DNA of 64,000 nt from Ceratobasidium sp. AG-K (taxonomy: Eukaryota > Basidiomycota > Agaricomycetes > Cantharellales > Ceratobasidiaceae). The notes under the pieces were generated by a model, which saw nothing but the letters and a program-made list of their open reading frames with translations, was not told the DNA's origin and did no database searches. The DNA lies in the NCBI GenBank assembly GCA_037039685.1, contig JAWNGF010000011.1, positions 1,550,001 to 1,614,000 of the forward strand. The letters are read 5' to 3'. Of this stretch, positions 1-10,400 are shown piece after piece (the first letter of the stretch is position 1; each line of letters starts with the position of its first letter). Position numbers and translations under genes: made by a program.

Positions 1-819
1 TTTATCCAGGAGGTCTTCCATTAGGGGCATTGGGAATCTATTGTCCTTTGTAATGGCATTTACTCCTCTGAGGTCTTGAACAAGTCGTAGCTGGCGAATT
101 GCTCCTGGATTTTTTGGATCGATGGGTTTTTTAACAAAGAAACAAGGTGATGCAATGGGTGATTTGCTTGGTCGGATCTTTCCCGCTGCGATTTCCTCAT
201 CCAGGTATTCTCTTAGTGCAATTGATTCAGCTGGAGAGAGTGGGATTGGTCTGGCCGGCTTTGGAAGTTCAGCTCCTTCCTTGAAATCTATGGCGCAGTC
301 GTAAGGTCGATGATCTGGGATCCTTTTGAACTTTTCTTCACTGAAAACATCGGCAAATTCCTTGAATTCTTTGGGTAGGTCGTCTATAGAGGCTGTTCTT
401 GCTAGGATGGGTTCTGGCCGCCATGATACGTGCTTTGTTTTCCAATCGATGACCGGATTTGCTTCTTCTAACCATTCTAGTCCTAGGATAAGTTTAGTTT
501 CTCCAGTAGGCATAGCAAAGAAGACTTGTTTAAAGGTTCTTCCTTCCACGTCTAGTTCCAGCTTAGCTTTGAAGCGTATTTGGTGAGAGAGTTCTTTTCC
601 CTGGATACCGATTACTTTTTTCGGAGTGGAAAGTTCCATGAGTGGGATGTTGTTGGATCGTGCCCAAGAGATGTCCAAGAAGTTTTTTGATGCTCCAGAA
701 TCGATGAGGGTTGGGATAGGTTCTGTGATTCCGGCAACGTTTGCGTAAACAATGGTTGACTCATTTGTTGCTCTAAAGTACATTGTTTCCGTTGCCGGTT
801 TTTTGGTCTCTCCACACAC
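1..819 (-). CDS. Pol polyprotein, N-terminal part (protease and start of RT), copy A0
   Basis: This is the start of the retrotransposon Pol. It encodes the aspartic protease (DSGAS active-site motif, as in the A1 homologue) and the fingers of the reverse transcriptase. It has no stop in the visible 273 codons. The reading frame is -1 relative to gag and overlaps the gag end. The first GTG of the frame is at 819, but translation probably enters by frameshifting at the GGGAAAA heptamer (840-846 on this strand) rather than at that GTG. The product would be processed by its own protease. It is truncated by the window edge, so its intactness downstream is unknown. Confidence 0.88.
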   Translation of the reverse strand, partial: MCGETKKPATETMYFRATNESTIVYANVAGITEPIPTLIDSGASKNFLDISWARSNNIPLMELSTPKKVIGIQGKELSHQIRFKAKLELDVEGRTFKQVFFAMPTGETKLILGLEWLEEANPVIDWKTKHVSWRPEPILARTASIDDLPKEFKEFADVFSEEKFKRIPDHRPYDCAIDFKEGAELPKPARPIPLSPAESIALREYLDEEIAAGKIRPSKSPIASPCFFVKKPIDPKNPGAIRQLRLVQDLRGVNAITKDNRFPMPLMEDLLDK

Positions 820-821
820 AG

Positions 822-2822
822 TTAGAGGGAGACCCCTTCTTTTCCCGAGTCTTCTACGATTGTTGCCTCCCTTCCTTTAATGCTAGGTTCCGTCGTTATC
901 CATTCCTTGGACGGGCACTTGAATGAGCGGTGTCCTTCCTGTCCGCACTTCAGGCAGCGGTTGGTTGCTATCCTTGCTTTGTATACTTCGTCAGGCAGCT
1001 GCTTTGTAGAGGATTGTCCGCTAGTGGTTGGTTGGGCCGCCTTCTTCCCCGTCGAGGTCTTGATTTGTTGCAATTTCTGGTCAATAGAGATTGCGATTGA
1101 GATCCACCGGTCAAGGGAAAGTTCTCGTTCTGTCCCATCTTCATTGATCAGGGTCAGTTCAAAGCGAGCTAGTTCGGTCTTGACTTCTGACTTCAACCCT
1201 TCCTTGAATTGGTTGATCAGAGCTTCCTGTCCCCAGTTTACGTCTACCAGAAGATATCGGAATTCTGAAGCATAATTTGCTACAGAGTTGTTTTGTTTGC
1301 ATTTTCGGATATCTGATTTGGCTTTAGCTTTTTTGTTGGGGTCGCTGAACTGTTCCATGAAGTGTGCCTTGAAACTTTCCCATGAGGCAAGGTTTTGGTT
1401 ATTTTCCCTTTGGTTGAGCAACCGTAAGAGTACTTGTGCCCAGTGAGTGGCAGCTTTGTTTTCGGATTTGAAGTTTGCTAGGGCTTCGCGGATCCTTTCT
1501 TTGTTGGAAGTGTATTGATCGCCTAGGCGTACGAAGTAGCTTTCCATTTGTGTGATAAACATTTCGGCACCTTCCCCTTTCTTTCCGTCGAAGGCTTCTG
1601 GGCGAGTTACTTTGGGCCGACGTGGTCCACTACCCGTGTTTGGGTTTTCGGTCAACCGCTGGATTCTCAATTCTAATTTGTCAATCCTGGTAGATTCTGC
1701 GTCTGGATGAGGTGGGGAATTTGATCGCCTAGAGGGGATCCCATGAAGGGATGCTTCGTCCATTTCTTCTCGCATATTGTTGATGGTTTCTTGAACTTCC
1801 GTGATTTTGGTAGTGAAGGAGGCTCCCTCTTGTCGTAAGGTTTCTAGTCCTTGTGTTACTGCCTCATTCCATTCGAGTTGTCCCTGTCTGGTAGTGTTGA
1901 GTTCTTTGCGTACGTTATTCACTAGCCCTTGGGTGTTGGCAACTTCATTTCGAAGGCGGGTTACGTCTTGACCAACTAGAAAGGAATTATGTTCGCCGTT
2001 TCTTGCCGAGTTCAGGATGTCTGTCAAGGTTCCTTGAAGGGTGTTGATGGAGTCGTTAAAGATTTGCTGGTTGTTTGCTAGAACCTGTGTTGCTTGTTCT
2101 AGGCCGCTAAGCCTTCGATCTATAGTGACTCTCATTCCGTCTATAACCCTAAGGGTAGCGTTGTGTCTTCCTTCTAGAAGGTCGTCTAGGTCATCTAAAT
2201 TGCTGATTACAGTTCTGCCGCTAGAGCTGGAACTTGAACTTGAGCTTCCTGGATTGCCGGTGCTTTGTTGTATCGGGGCTGATTGCTCAGAGTAACCCTG
2301 TGGTATATATGGTGGTGCTGGAATAGCCGGTGTGACTGGTTGGGAAGCTACTGGAATTGGTCCTGCGTTGGTGATGGTTCCTCCAATTTGAGGAACTGTA
2401 GGTACATTGGGGACGTGTGGTGTAGGGGGAGGTCTAATGGGAACAAGCGATACGCCCCCATGAGCTTCGGGTTGGGGAGAGAAGAAGTGTCTTCTGGTTC
2501 CTAACAGCCACAAGGGACGTGATGGCCCTGGAGTTGCAGTTGGAATACAAATTACAGCCGGAGTGTGGTCATTCGTGAGATCTCCTGGTTCTCTATTTGT
2601 GATAGTGGGTTCTTCCTCTTGTACCGTTGTCATGTCAGGAATACCGAACGCTCCTGGCATTGATGTTTGACTTTGGGGGCGTGATCGGGCAGGACCCCCC
2701 GCTTGAGTTTGTGCGATATCTTGCTCGTTTAGTGATCCTGTGGGCCTTGCTGCCCGACTGGGTCCTCTTCTTGTTGATATAGCGGATGAGGGACGTGACC
2801 CTCCATCTTCTTGAATAGACAT
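822..2822 (-). CDS. Gag polyprotein, copy A0 (666 aa, intact)
   Basis: Structural protein that would assemble the cytoplasmic virus-like particle and bind element RNA. It begins MSIQEDGGSRPSS, has a Pro/Ser-rich N-terminal third with a nine-serine run (about residue 195), then a long helical, probably coiled-coil region. The conserved Gag core follows (PEAFDGKKGEGAEMFITQME), and a CX2CX4HX4C zinc knuckle (CLKCGQEGHRSFKC) lies near residue 625. It has the same length as the A2 gag. The stop is 16 nt past a -1 slippery heptamer. The ATG at 2822 is the first in frame and lies 30 nt inside the LTR boundary. Confidence 0.93.
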   Translation of the reverse strand: MSIQEDGGSRPSSAISTRRGPSRAARPTGSLNEQDIAQTQAGGPARSRPQSQTSMPGAFGIPDMTTVQEEEPTITNREPGDLTNDHTPAVICIPTATPGPSRPLWLLGTRRHFFSPQPEAHGGVSLVPIRPPPTPHVPNVPTVPQIGGTITNAGPIPVASQPVTPAIPAPPYIPQGYSEQSAPIQQSTGNPGSSSSSSSSSGRTVISNLDDLDDLLEGRHNATLRVIDGMRVTIDRRLSGLEQATQVLANNQQIFNDSINTLQGTLTDILNSARNGEHNSFLVGQDVTRLRNEVANTQGLVNNVRKELNTTRQGQLEWNEAVTQGLETLRQEGASFTTKITEVQETINNMREEMDEASLHGIPSRRSNSPPHPDAESTRIDKLELRIQRLTENPNTGSGPRRPKVTRPEAFDGKKGEGAEMFITQMESYFVRLGDQYTSNKERIREALANFKSENKAATHWAQVLLRLLNQRENNQNLASWESFKAHFMEQFSDPNKKAKAKSDIRKCKQNNSVANYASEFRYLLVDVNWGQEALINQFKEGLKSEVKTELARFELTLINEDGTERELSLDRWISIAISIDQKLQQIKTSTGKKAAQPTTSGQSSTKQLPDEVYKARIATNRCLKCGQEGHRSFKCPSKEWITTEPSIKGREATIVEDSGKEGVSL
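840..846 (-). promoter_or_regulatory. Putative -1 ribosomal frameshift heptamer GGGAAAA, copy A0
   Basis: On the minus strand GGGAAAA sits in the gag frame as G GGA AAA, matching the canonical X XXY YYZ rule. The pol frame is open across it in the -1 phase. The same heptamer occurs at the same place in A1, A2 and A3. Confidence 0.6.
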
Positions 2823-2851
2823 GTTTGTGTGTTGTTAAGCTTGTTTTGTAA

Positions 2852-3306
2852 TGTCGTAAGCTTCTTCTTGGTGGCTGTAAGGCAAGCCGCGATGGGGAGT
2901 GGACGGCACTAAGACCTAAGTGACCTCTTGAACCGCAACACACTTAAGTGTCTGTAGGCTCTTGAGGGTAGGGGTGGTTCTAAGTGTCACTCAAAGGGGA
3001 TGTTTTGACGAGACAAAACAAGCTGGGGTTACCAGGCTTGTTGGTCCTCTATATATAATCAAGAAGTGGCCGAGTCATACAAGGCGCAGCCACATGAGTC
3101 ATACAGTCTACCAGTCAGGAATGTCCATGTGAGTCATGCTGTATGAACAGACATGACTTGTACAAAGCACAGCCGCGTTACACAATGTAACAGAATAACC
3201 ACAAGAAGGTGGCAACGCGGCGAATGGAGACGAGAACCTAACGTAAATAAGGAGACAGGAGGGCGAGACAACGGGCGAGTCCGATGGAGTGAGCTAGCTC
3301 ACGACA
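2852..3306 (-). repeat. 5' LTR of copy A0 (455 bp)
   Basis: On the minus strand it starts TGTCGTGAGC and ends CTTACGACA, the same termini as the other family A LTRs. It is followed on the element side by TTACAAAACAAGCTT, the putative self-priming site. Confidence 0.93.
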
Positions 3307-3380
3307 GCTGCAGCCCAGAGGAGGCACGCTTCGTGCAGCGCATACATGTCAGTGCAAGAAGTAACTGGTAGGGTTGTATG
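3307..3380. other. 74-bp spacer between A0 and the family B LTR
   Basis: This sequence matches none of the four element families that I can recognise. It is the only stretch left of 51323 that I could not assign to an LTR element. It may be a remnant of the original host locus or of an older element. Confidence 0.4.
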
Positions 3381-3800
3381 TGTCACAACCCTAACCAAAC
3401 CTTGGAGGCCAAGACTCCACAGGCAGTGAGGATGGGGGTTGGGATGACGGTGAAGGTCGAATGGACAGCAACTAAGGCCTAAGTGAGTCACGCAATGAGT
3501 GATGGGAAAACAACAAGAGAACAAGTCTTGTGGTGTCAAGACTTGTGTCGCTGGTATATGTACTATCTACTGTGGCTATGTACAATAGAGAGTATGCAAC
3601 AAAGGGGAGAAAGCAGGAGTCTGAGAGAAGCGAGGACAGAACAAAGGGGGCGACAAGTCCATGGAAAACGAGGAACGAGTGAAGCTAGCCAGGCGAGCAT
3701 GTCCCGTGGTCATGGCTTACATAATAGCGACTAAATGCGCCAAGGTGAGCAGAACGAGACCAAACAGAGCAACAAACGAGGAGAACAAAAGGTCGTGACA
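3381..3800 (-). repeat. 3' LTR of family B (420 bp)
   Basis: On the plus strand it runs TGTCACAACC to GGTCGTGACA. A closely similar solo copy at 39360-39781 has a perfect 5-bp target duplication, which confirms the LTR ends. It contains a 9-bp inverted repeat, acaagtctt (3521-3529) against aagacttgt (3538-3546). The outer flank is gtatg. Confidence 0.9.
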
Positions 3801-3824
3801 CTACCCCCCCTTCTAGGTCGGGGC

Positions 3825-3882
3825 CTACTTGGTAAAAGACGAAACAGACATATCAGAAGGCCTGCGGGCCACAAGCACAAAC
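3825..3882 (-). pseudogene. C-terminal end of family B ORF3, separated by the D insertion
   Basis: When the D element and one copy of its target duplication are mentally removed, the minus-strand ORF3 frame from 11253 continues here and stops at a TAG (3825-3827), about 25 nt before the LTR. It contributes about 20 residues. It is listed apart from the main ORF3 part because 7.4 kb of D now separates them. Confidence 0.7.
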
Positions 3883-4295
3883 TGTCATGAGCTGACTAAG
3901 CTCAGACATTTTATTCTGATTTTATATCTTTTTTTCCGAACACTTTCCTTTTTTGGTACAAATGTCCTCTGGTGCTTAACTTGTATCAGGTGATGTATTT
4001 GTCTTTTCATTTGATATTGGTGATGCTTCCAGAACTTCCAGAATGTCAAGTCATATCTCTTATCTTGCTTATCATCGGTTGTACTCGGCTTTCCCACACT
4101 GATAGATGATGATGTGGCCTTGATCCCTCATGTATATAAACCCAGAGGTCAAGCCGGTTAACGACAAGGCTTGACCTCCTCTCCACTAGGACTTGCTCAA
4201 TCAAATCCTCTTACTATCACTACTCCTTGGGTTCTAAGACTTGTCTAAGTCAAACCCCTTAACCTTTATATACCTAATTGACCCAAGTCGGGACA
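3883..4295 (+). repeat. 5' LTR of element D (413 bp)
   Basis: Starts TGTCATGAGC and ends GTCGGGACA. A TATATAAA box at 4133-4140 lies 34 nt upstream of the predicted transcript start aggcttgacct (4167-4177). Confidence 0.95.
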
Positions 4296-4783
4296 TTAGG
4301 TCAAGGCTTTTAAAAAAAAGCATCAGCCTTAAAGCTCCTGCTTTTCCACCAAGTAGATAGAACGTACATGGGAAAACGGGCATAGTACAACGGACAAAGA
4401 GCTATACTTGATATAGACCAGTAGTCCCACGTTGCTATACACTGTCAGTGAACCCAATCGTTATCCTCTTTCGGGTCATAGTGGCTTTAGTCAGCTAAAT
4501 ACACCCTTACTCCGTTATACACTGTTGCTATCACGCCCGCCCAAGGCTGTTGATAACTGATAAGATCAGAAAAGGAGTATATAAAGCAAAAGCTTAGCAT
4601 CCAGCACCCTTCACATCCAAATCAACATCTCGAGGAAGCCAGATCCTCTCAAGCAAAACTGGAAAGTGGTCAGAGCACCACCCAAGTTAACACTCTCATC
4701 CATCAAGAACCACATCAACTTGTTGTTTCCATCAGTACGCACTAAAAAGGGACTAATTAGTAACTAACTAATTAACCTTAAAA
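4296..4783 (+). other. Element D leader: putative self-priming site, otherwise no gene
   Basis: The bases aggtcaaggct at 4298-4308, three bases past the LTR, are complementary at 10 of 11 positions to aggcttgacct in the LTR. There is no TGG directly after the LTR, as a tRNA CCA primer would need. I see no other feature in the rest of this leader. Confidence 0.55.
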
Positions 4784-5595
4784 GTGTTTCCTGCATTCTT
4801 TAGCCTCTGCAAAGCAGTCTTTAGACTAAAAGATTTTGTACTTGATCTAGACACCAAAGTTGATGAATTAAACAGTCGAATCGAAGTACTAGAAGAAGAT
4901 CAAGTCGAACAAGCAGAGGATTTAAGGGTCGAACGTACCAGAAACAACGAAAACCACAATCAACTCGAAGCCGATTACCAATCTCTTCATTCAAGGCTCA
5001 AGTTCATCGAAATTAACCTCGACAACACAAACAAGCAACAAGCCGATCAAGATTGTGTCCAAAGCATAAATCTAGCTGACACCAATATTGAAGTCAAGCG
5101 CTTGCAAGAACAAACCCGCGTCTTGATCGAAAATTGCGACCAACTCATTAAAATCCAAGAAAAACACACTTGAAAGGTCGAAACCCTCATCAACAACAAC
5201 AAACGTCAGTGGCGTACTATCGAAACCCTTAAAGACAAAATCAAGGGCAAATACTGTCATCTCGCAGCAGAAGTGCGTATTCCTATTAACCAGGATTACC
5301 GCCTTCTAAATCACCTTAATACCATCGCACCCAACCCTTTTCAGTGGGACCAAGACCTCAACTCACACAGGAACAACACAGGGAACAACTTAGACTAGAG
5401 TCCCTAAAACTCTTTATTGAAGACGTTCATCGCAACTACATATACGAACAGTACAACAAACTAGGAGTAATCAATGCGTTGTTCTTGGAAGACAAAAATC
5501 TTGAATTGGTATTTTTGAGAAGTTTGCGCATCATTAAAGACAGAAGGGTTCGGAGAAGAATCCATGATATTTTGTACGGCCTTGGATCCCAATAA
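4784..5595 (+). pseudogene. Element D upstream coiled-coil ORF (ORF0), broken
   Basis: An open frame lies ahead of gag, which is unusual for a Ty3/Gypsy element. The first part (4784-5173) encodes about 129 residues with heptad-like, charged sequence (VDELNSRIEVLEEDQVEQ), strongly suggestive of a coiled coil. A TGA at 5171-5173 interrupts it. The same frame then stays open to about 5399, and a second frame (5344-5595) gives 86 more residues of helical, basic sequence. A single stop and one frameshift would account for the breaks, so an original protein of roughly 270 residues is plausible. I do not recognise the family. It could be a Gag-like or capsid-assisting protein. Function is inferred only from the coiled-coil look and the position. 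Confidence 0.45.
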
Positions 5596-5619
5596 ATCTA
5601 CCTTTTTCCCCGCTCCAAT

Positions 5620-7390
5620 ATGTCAAGAGCCCCATCACCTAGTCAAGGGGGATTTACCCAAATTTCAGCAACATCCGGACCCGATGTAGTTGCACATGCA
5701 ATCAATGCCTTAATAGACGAAGTGCGAAAAATTAACGGCCATATTAATGCCTTAAATGGTATCACCTCTACCCTAGAACAGGGAATCGACAATAACGTTG
5801 CAGATATCCTTGCAATGCAAAATCAAACTGCACAAATTGCACCCCTTCACCAACTAATGAATGCGGTGTCTCAGTCACTTGCAAACCTGGGTGCAACACC
5901 CTCCACCACTGTGTCAACAACCACCCCAGGATACAAACTCAAAATGCATCCCCCAGAAGAATTTTCTGGAGATGTAGATAAATTTGATGAGTTTAAGTCG
6001 CAATGTACTTTGTACATAAATCATACATCCCCACAAGCAACCACAGAACAAAAAATCACTTATATCATGGGTTATTGCAAGGGGCCTGCCTATGTATGGA
6101 TGCAACCTGGAATTGATGTAGACACGGCAAGAAGGGGAGCAACAAATTGGCTACACGACATGGATGAATTCTGGAACAAAATGCAAGCTAGGTTCGGCGA
6201 TGTTCACAAGATCGACTGATATAGACAACTATACAAGAAATTGATCCAGAAGAACTCTGTCCAAGATTATCTACAAGACTTCGTTACTTATTCATTGGTA
6301 CTCCGGTACACTGATCAAGTACTTCGTGATGATTTCTATGATGGTCTTAAGAATGAAATCAAGATGGCCATGGTGTCACAGAACTTTAAACCCCATGAAG
6401 CAACAAGGACATTCAACCAAGTTCGCAAAAGAGCCCTGGAAATTGACTCCACAATGAATGCCATTAATGCACCAAAGAATTTGCAAAGCCCACAAACCAG
6501 CACTTCGAAACAAACTACTTCCAAGACAACCACAAGCACTCCAAACACCTCACTGGGTCAAAGATTCAACGTAAACGATCGTGTCTTTATGTCAAAACCT
6601 ACAGGGGGGGTGCAATACGGCAAAATCTCAAGCATTATGTCCCGACTTGGGTCAATTAGGTATATTAGGTTAAGGGGTTCGACTTGGAGAAGTCTTAGAA
6701 CCCAAGGAGTAGTGATAGTTAAGAGGATTTGATTTAGCAAGTCCTATTGGAGAGGAGGTCAAGCCTTGTCGTTAACCGGCTTGACCTCTGGGTTTATATA
6801 CATGAGGGATCAATGCCATGTCATCATCTATCAGTGTGGGAAAGCCGAGTACAACCGATGATAAGCGAGATAAGAGATATGACTCGACATTCTGGAAGTT
6901 CCGGAAGCATCACCAATATCAAATGGAAAGACAAATACATCACATGATACAAGTTAAGCGCCAGAGGACATTTGTACCAAAAAAGGAAAGTGTTCGGAAA
7001 AAAAGATATAAAATCAGAATAAAATGTCTGAGCTTAGTCAGCTCATGACACATTACCAGAAACGCCAAGGGCCGTCCAGTTCCACAGATCTCCTGGGATG
7101 ATGGGACAAAAGGAAATGTCCCTTTTGGAGCGATTCAAAAAGACACCCGAACCAGCACCTTCAATGCTCCTATCATTCAAACACCCAAATCGTCCACTCC
7201 TGCTAAAGACCCTAATGCAATGGATCTTGATGGAAAAGGAAAAGGACCAATGATTTGCTTCACCTGCGGCGGCAAGGGACACTCAGCAAGAGTCTGTCCT
7301 TCCAAGAACACAGCCTCAGGGTTTGAAGCTCAGATTGAAGAAATCTCTTCAGACATTGAATTGGGAAAAGACGTCACCAAGGCTTATTAA
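5620..7390 (+). pseudogene. Gag of element D, broken by a stop and a solo LTR
   Basis: Gag starts MSRAPSPSQGGF and continues through a helical N-terminal region and a core (HPPEEFSGDVDKFDEFKSQC) typical of Ty3/Gypsy capsids. A TGA at 6217-6219 interrupts it. At 6638 an antisense solo D LTR is inserted with target duplication catta. After removal of 418 bp the frame resumes unchanged and reaches a CX2CX4HX4C zinc knuckle (7256-7297) and a TAA at 7388-7390. Pol follows in the -1 frame and is open upstream of its ATG, so frameshift expression is likely here too. Confidence 0.88.
6638..7050 (-). repeat. Solo LTR of family D in antisense inside D gag (413 bp)
   Basis: Reverse complement of the D LTR, from TGTCCCGACTT to GCTCATGACA. 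It is flanked by catta at 6633-6637 and 7051-7055. It is the product of an insertion followed by LTR-LTR recombination that removed the internal part. Confidence 0.95.
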
Positions 7391-7425
7391 GGAGCCAAGT
7401 ACTCAGTGATATATTAGCTAGTAAT

Positions 7426-10400
7426 ATGGATGAACTAGAAATCATGTCAATATCAAATGAAAACCAATTATACCTTGATTTCACCACCCATCCACTAGCT
7501 ACGGCTCCTGATTCTAAGTCAGTTAACAGATCAAAAAAATTCTCGGGACAAGCACTCCTTGATTGCAGCGCAACCTCCTGTTTCATCAACCCTTCCCTAG
7601 CAAAAGGGGCAAACCTTCCCCTTTTCCAACATGAAAAACCAAAGACTCTGCGAGTTATAGACAGGCAAGAAGTTTTGTCTGGAAAAGTCACCCACTATAC
7701 CAAATTTAAACTTGCCATGGGAACACATTCCAGCGAAATAGAATGTCATGTCACAAACATTGGAAGACACCCCATTGTACTCGGGATGTCATGGCTCAAG
7801 AAACATAACCCACAAATTAATTGGAAAAATAGGACAATTGCATACACAAGCGAATTCTGCTCAAAAAACTGCCTAGAAATCCCATCCACACTCCAAATTG
7901 CAGCTGAAACGACATTACCAGAGGAATACAAAGAGTTCACAGATGTATTTGACAAGTCCAGATTAGAAGAACTCCCACCTCACAGGCCAACTGACATTAC
8001 GCTCGACCTCCTACCAGAAGCTAAACTAAAGCACGGCCCTATTTACAAAACATCCCCAGCTGAAGACAAAGAAATGAAGAAAGTACTAGAAACCCTTATC
8101 CGAAGGGGACACATTCAGATTTCTAAGTCTCCTTTGGCTTCCCCAGTTCTATTTGTCAAAAAACCACATCCAGAAGATCCAAACAACCCAGAGTTACGCT
8201 TTTGCGTTGACTACAGATATGTGAATTTGCTATGCAAATTCAACGCAAGTGGAATACCTCTACTGGACCAATGGTTAAGGGCCCTGGAAGGATTTGTCAT
8301 TGGCACCACTCTAGACTTGGCACAGGGATTCCATCAAACCCGAATAGCAGCAGGCCATGAATGGAAAACAGCATTCAAAACTCAATACGGCATGTATGAA
8401 TGGAAAGTCATGCCCTTTGGTCTCAAAAACGCTCCATCAAGCTTCCAGTCCCTAATGAACTCTATATTCAGGGACATTATGGGGGTTTTTGTACTCGTAT
8501 ACATTGATGATATCTTTGTTTTTTCCAAACAAGTCGAAGATCATCCAGGACACGTGAAAGAGGTGCTAAGAAGACTAAGGGAACACAAGTTGATTGCAAA
8601 ATTGAGGAAATGCAAGTTCCACCAAACCAAACTGGACTGGGTAGGATTGGTCATTTCCAATAAAGGAATTGAAACGGATCAGGAAAAGGTCACGGCGGCT
8701 ATGAATTGGAAAGCACCCAAGAATGTCAAACAAGTTCAAGAGTTCCTAGGATTCGTCAATTTCTATCAAAGATTCATTCAAGACTTTGCCGGCAAAGCCA
8801 GACCTCTATATAACCTACTTAAGAAGGATCAAAAGTGGCAGTGGACAAGCAAAGAACAAGAGGCCATGAATGCACTTAAAGAAGCTCTTAAGGTGGCACC
8901 TGTAATGATGCAGCCCAATCAAAATAAGGAATTTTTCCTTGAGACAGATGCGTCGGGATTTGCCACAGGAGCAGTTTTATCTCAGAAGGATGAAGAAGGG
9001 AAATTACACCCTGTAGCTTTTCTTTCTAAATCACTGAATCCGGCTGAACAAAACTACGACATTTTCGACAAAGAACTATTAGCAATTATTAGAGCCTTCA
9101 AAGAATGGCGGCACTTACTTCAAGGCACAGAAAAAGCCATTCAAGTGATAACAGATCACAAAAATTTGGAATACTTCTCTTCATCCAAACAATTGAACCG
9201 ACGCCAAATCCGCTGGATGAATTTCTTGGTGGACTTCAACTTCCAAATCTTGTACAGGCCAGGAAACCAAAACAAAAAAGCAGACATTCTCTCGAGGCAA
9301 TATGACCTAGAACCTTTGGGGGGGGTAGAGAACCAAGTTCTCCTCAAACCAGACATTTTTATTTCGGCTATTACCCCTGACCAGGAGATTAACGATCTAA
9401 TCAGAGAAGCAATCCTCGAAGATCCCAGATTAGAGGAAGCCCACAATAAGCTGAGAAACGGAGAAAAAGTCAAAGATTGGGAATACAGAGAAGGACTCCT
9501 AATGTTCAAAGGAAAGATCTTTGTCCCCAAGGATGAAACTGTCAGAAACCTGATATTGGAATCGCGCCATGACAATATTACAGCTGGGCATCCTGGACAA
9601 GCAAGAACATTGGAATTGGTCTCAAGAACTTACTACTGGCCAACCATGAAGAAATTTGTCAACTCTTATGTGTCACACTGCAAAACATGCATTCGAGTTA
9701 AACCATCGAACCAACTCCCCACAGGACTACTGCATCCTTTACATATTCCTGAGAGACCTTGGGAAGAGATCTCCTACAACATGATTGTAGGGCTCCCAGA
9801 ATCAGAAGGATATGATGCAATCTTGACAGTGGTAGATCGGTTCTCCAAGATGGCACACTATCTCCCTTGCAAATCAACGGCCACAGCAGTAGACATAGCC
9901 AATATCTTCGTTGCAAACATTTGGAAACTTCACGGCACCCCAAAAGCAACAGTCTCGGATAGAGGATCCACTTTCAACTCGAAGTTCATTAGGCATCTGT
10001 ACAAACAGTTGGACGTAAAACCTACCTTCAGCACAGCCTACCATCCAAGGACAGACGGACAGTCAGAACGGGCAAATCAAGTCATTGAAATCTTTATCAG
10101 AGCCTTTGTCAACCATAGGCAAAACGACTGGGTGGCCCTGCTCCCTATGGCAGAATTTGCTTACAACAATGGAATCCAAGCATCCACTGGCAAAACCCCT
10201 TTCCAAATCTGCCAGGGTTTCAACCCTAGAATGAACATTGGGGAAGAATCAGACTATACTGTTCCTGAAGCTGATGCCCATGCGGAATTCCTGTTGAAAG
10301 GATATGACGAAGTTAAAGCCGCCCTCATTCTAGCAAATCAGTCCTATAAACACTACTTTGATAAAGGAGCCAAAGAACCAGAAGAGATAAACCCGGGAGA

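Larger units (their letters stand above)
1..3306 (-). mobile_element. Family A Ty3/Gypsy chromovirus, copy A0 (partial, cut by window start)
   Basis: Minus-strand element with 5' LTR (2852-3306), full gag (822-2822) and the first 819 nt of pol, running off the left edge. The sequence is closely similar to A1, A2 and A3 elsewhere in the window. I read the visible pol frame triplet by triplet and found no stop, and gag is open for 666 codons, so A0 is the least damaged family A copy seen here. The 3' half lies outside the window. The bases beyond its 5' LTR (gctgc at 3307-3311) should recur beyond its 3' LTR if insertion was normal. Confidence 0.93.

Noticed and set aside
2200..2260. Serine-run microsatellite in gag as a separate repeat
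   Set aside because: It encodes a run of serines in gag and is common to all A copies.
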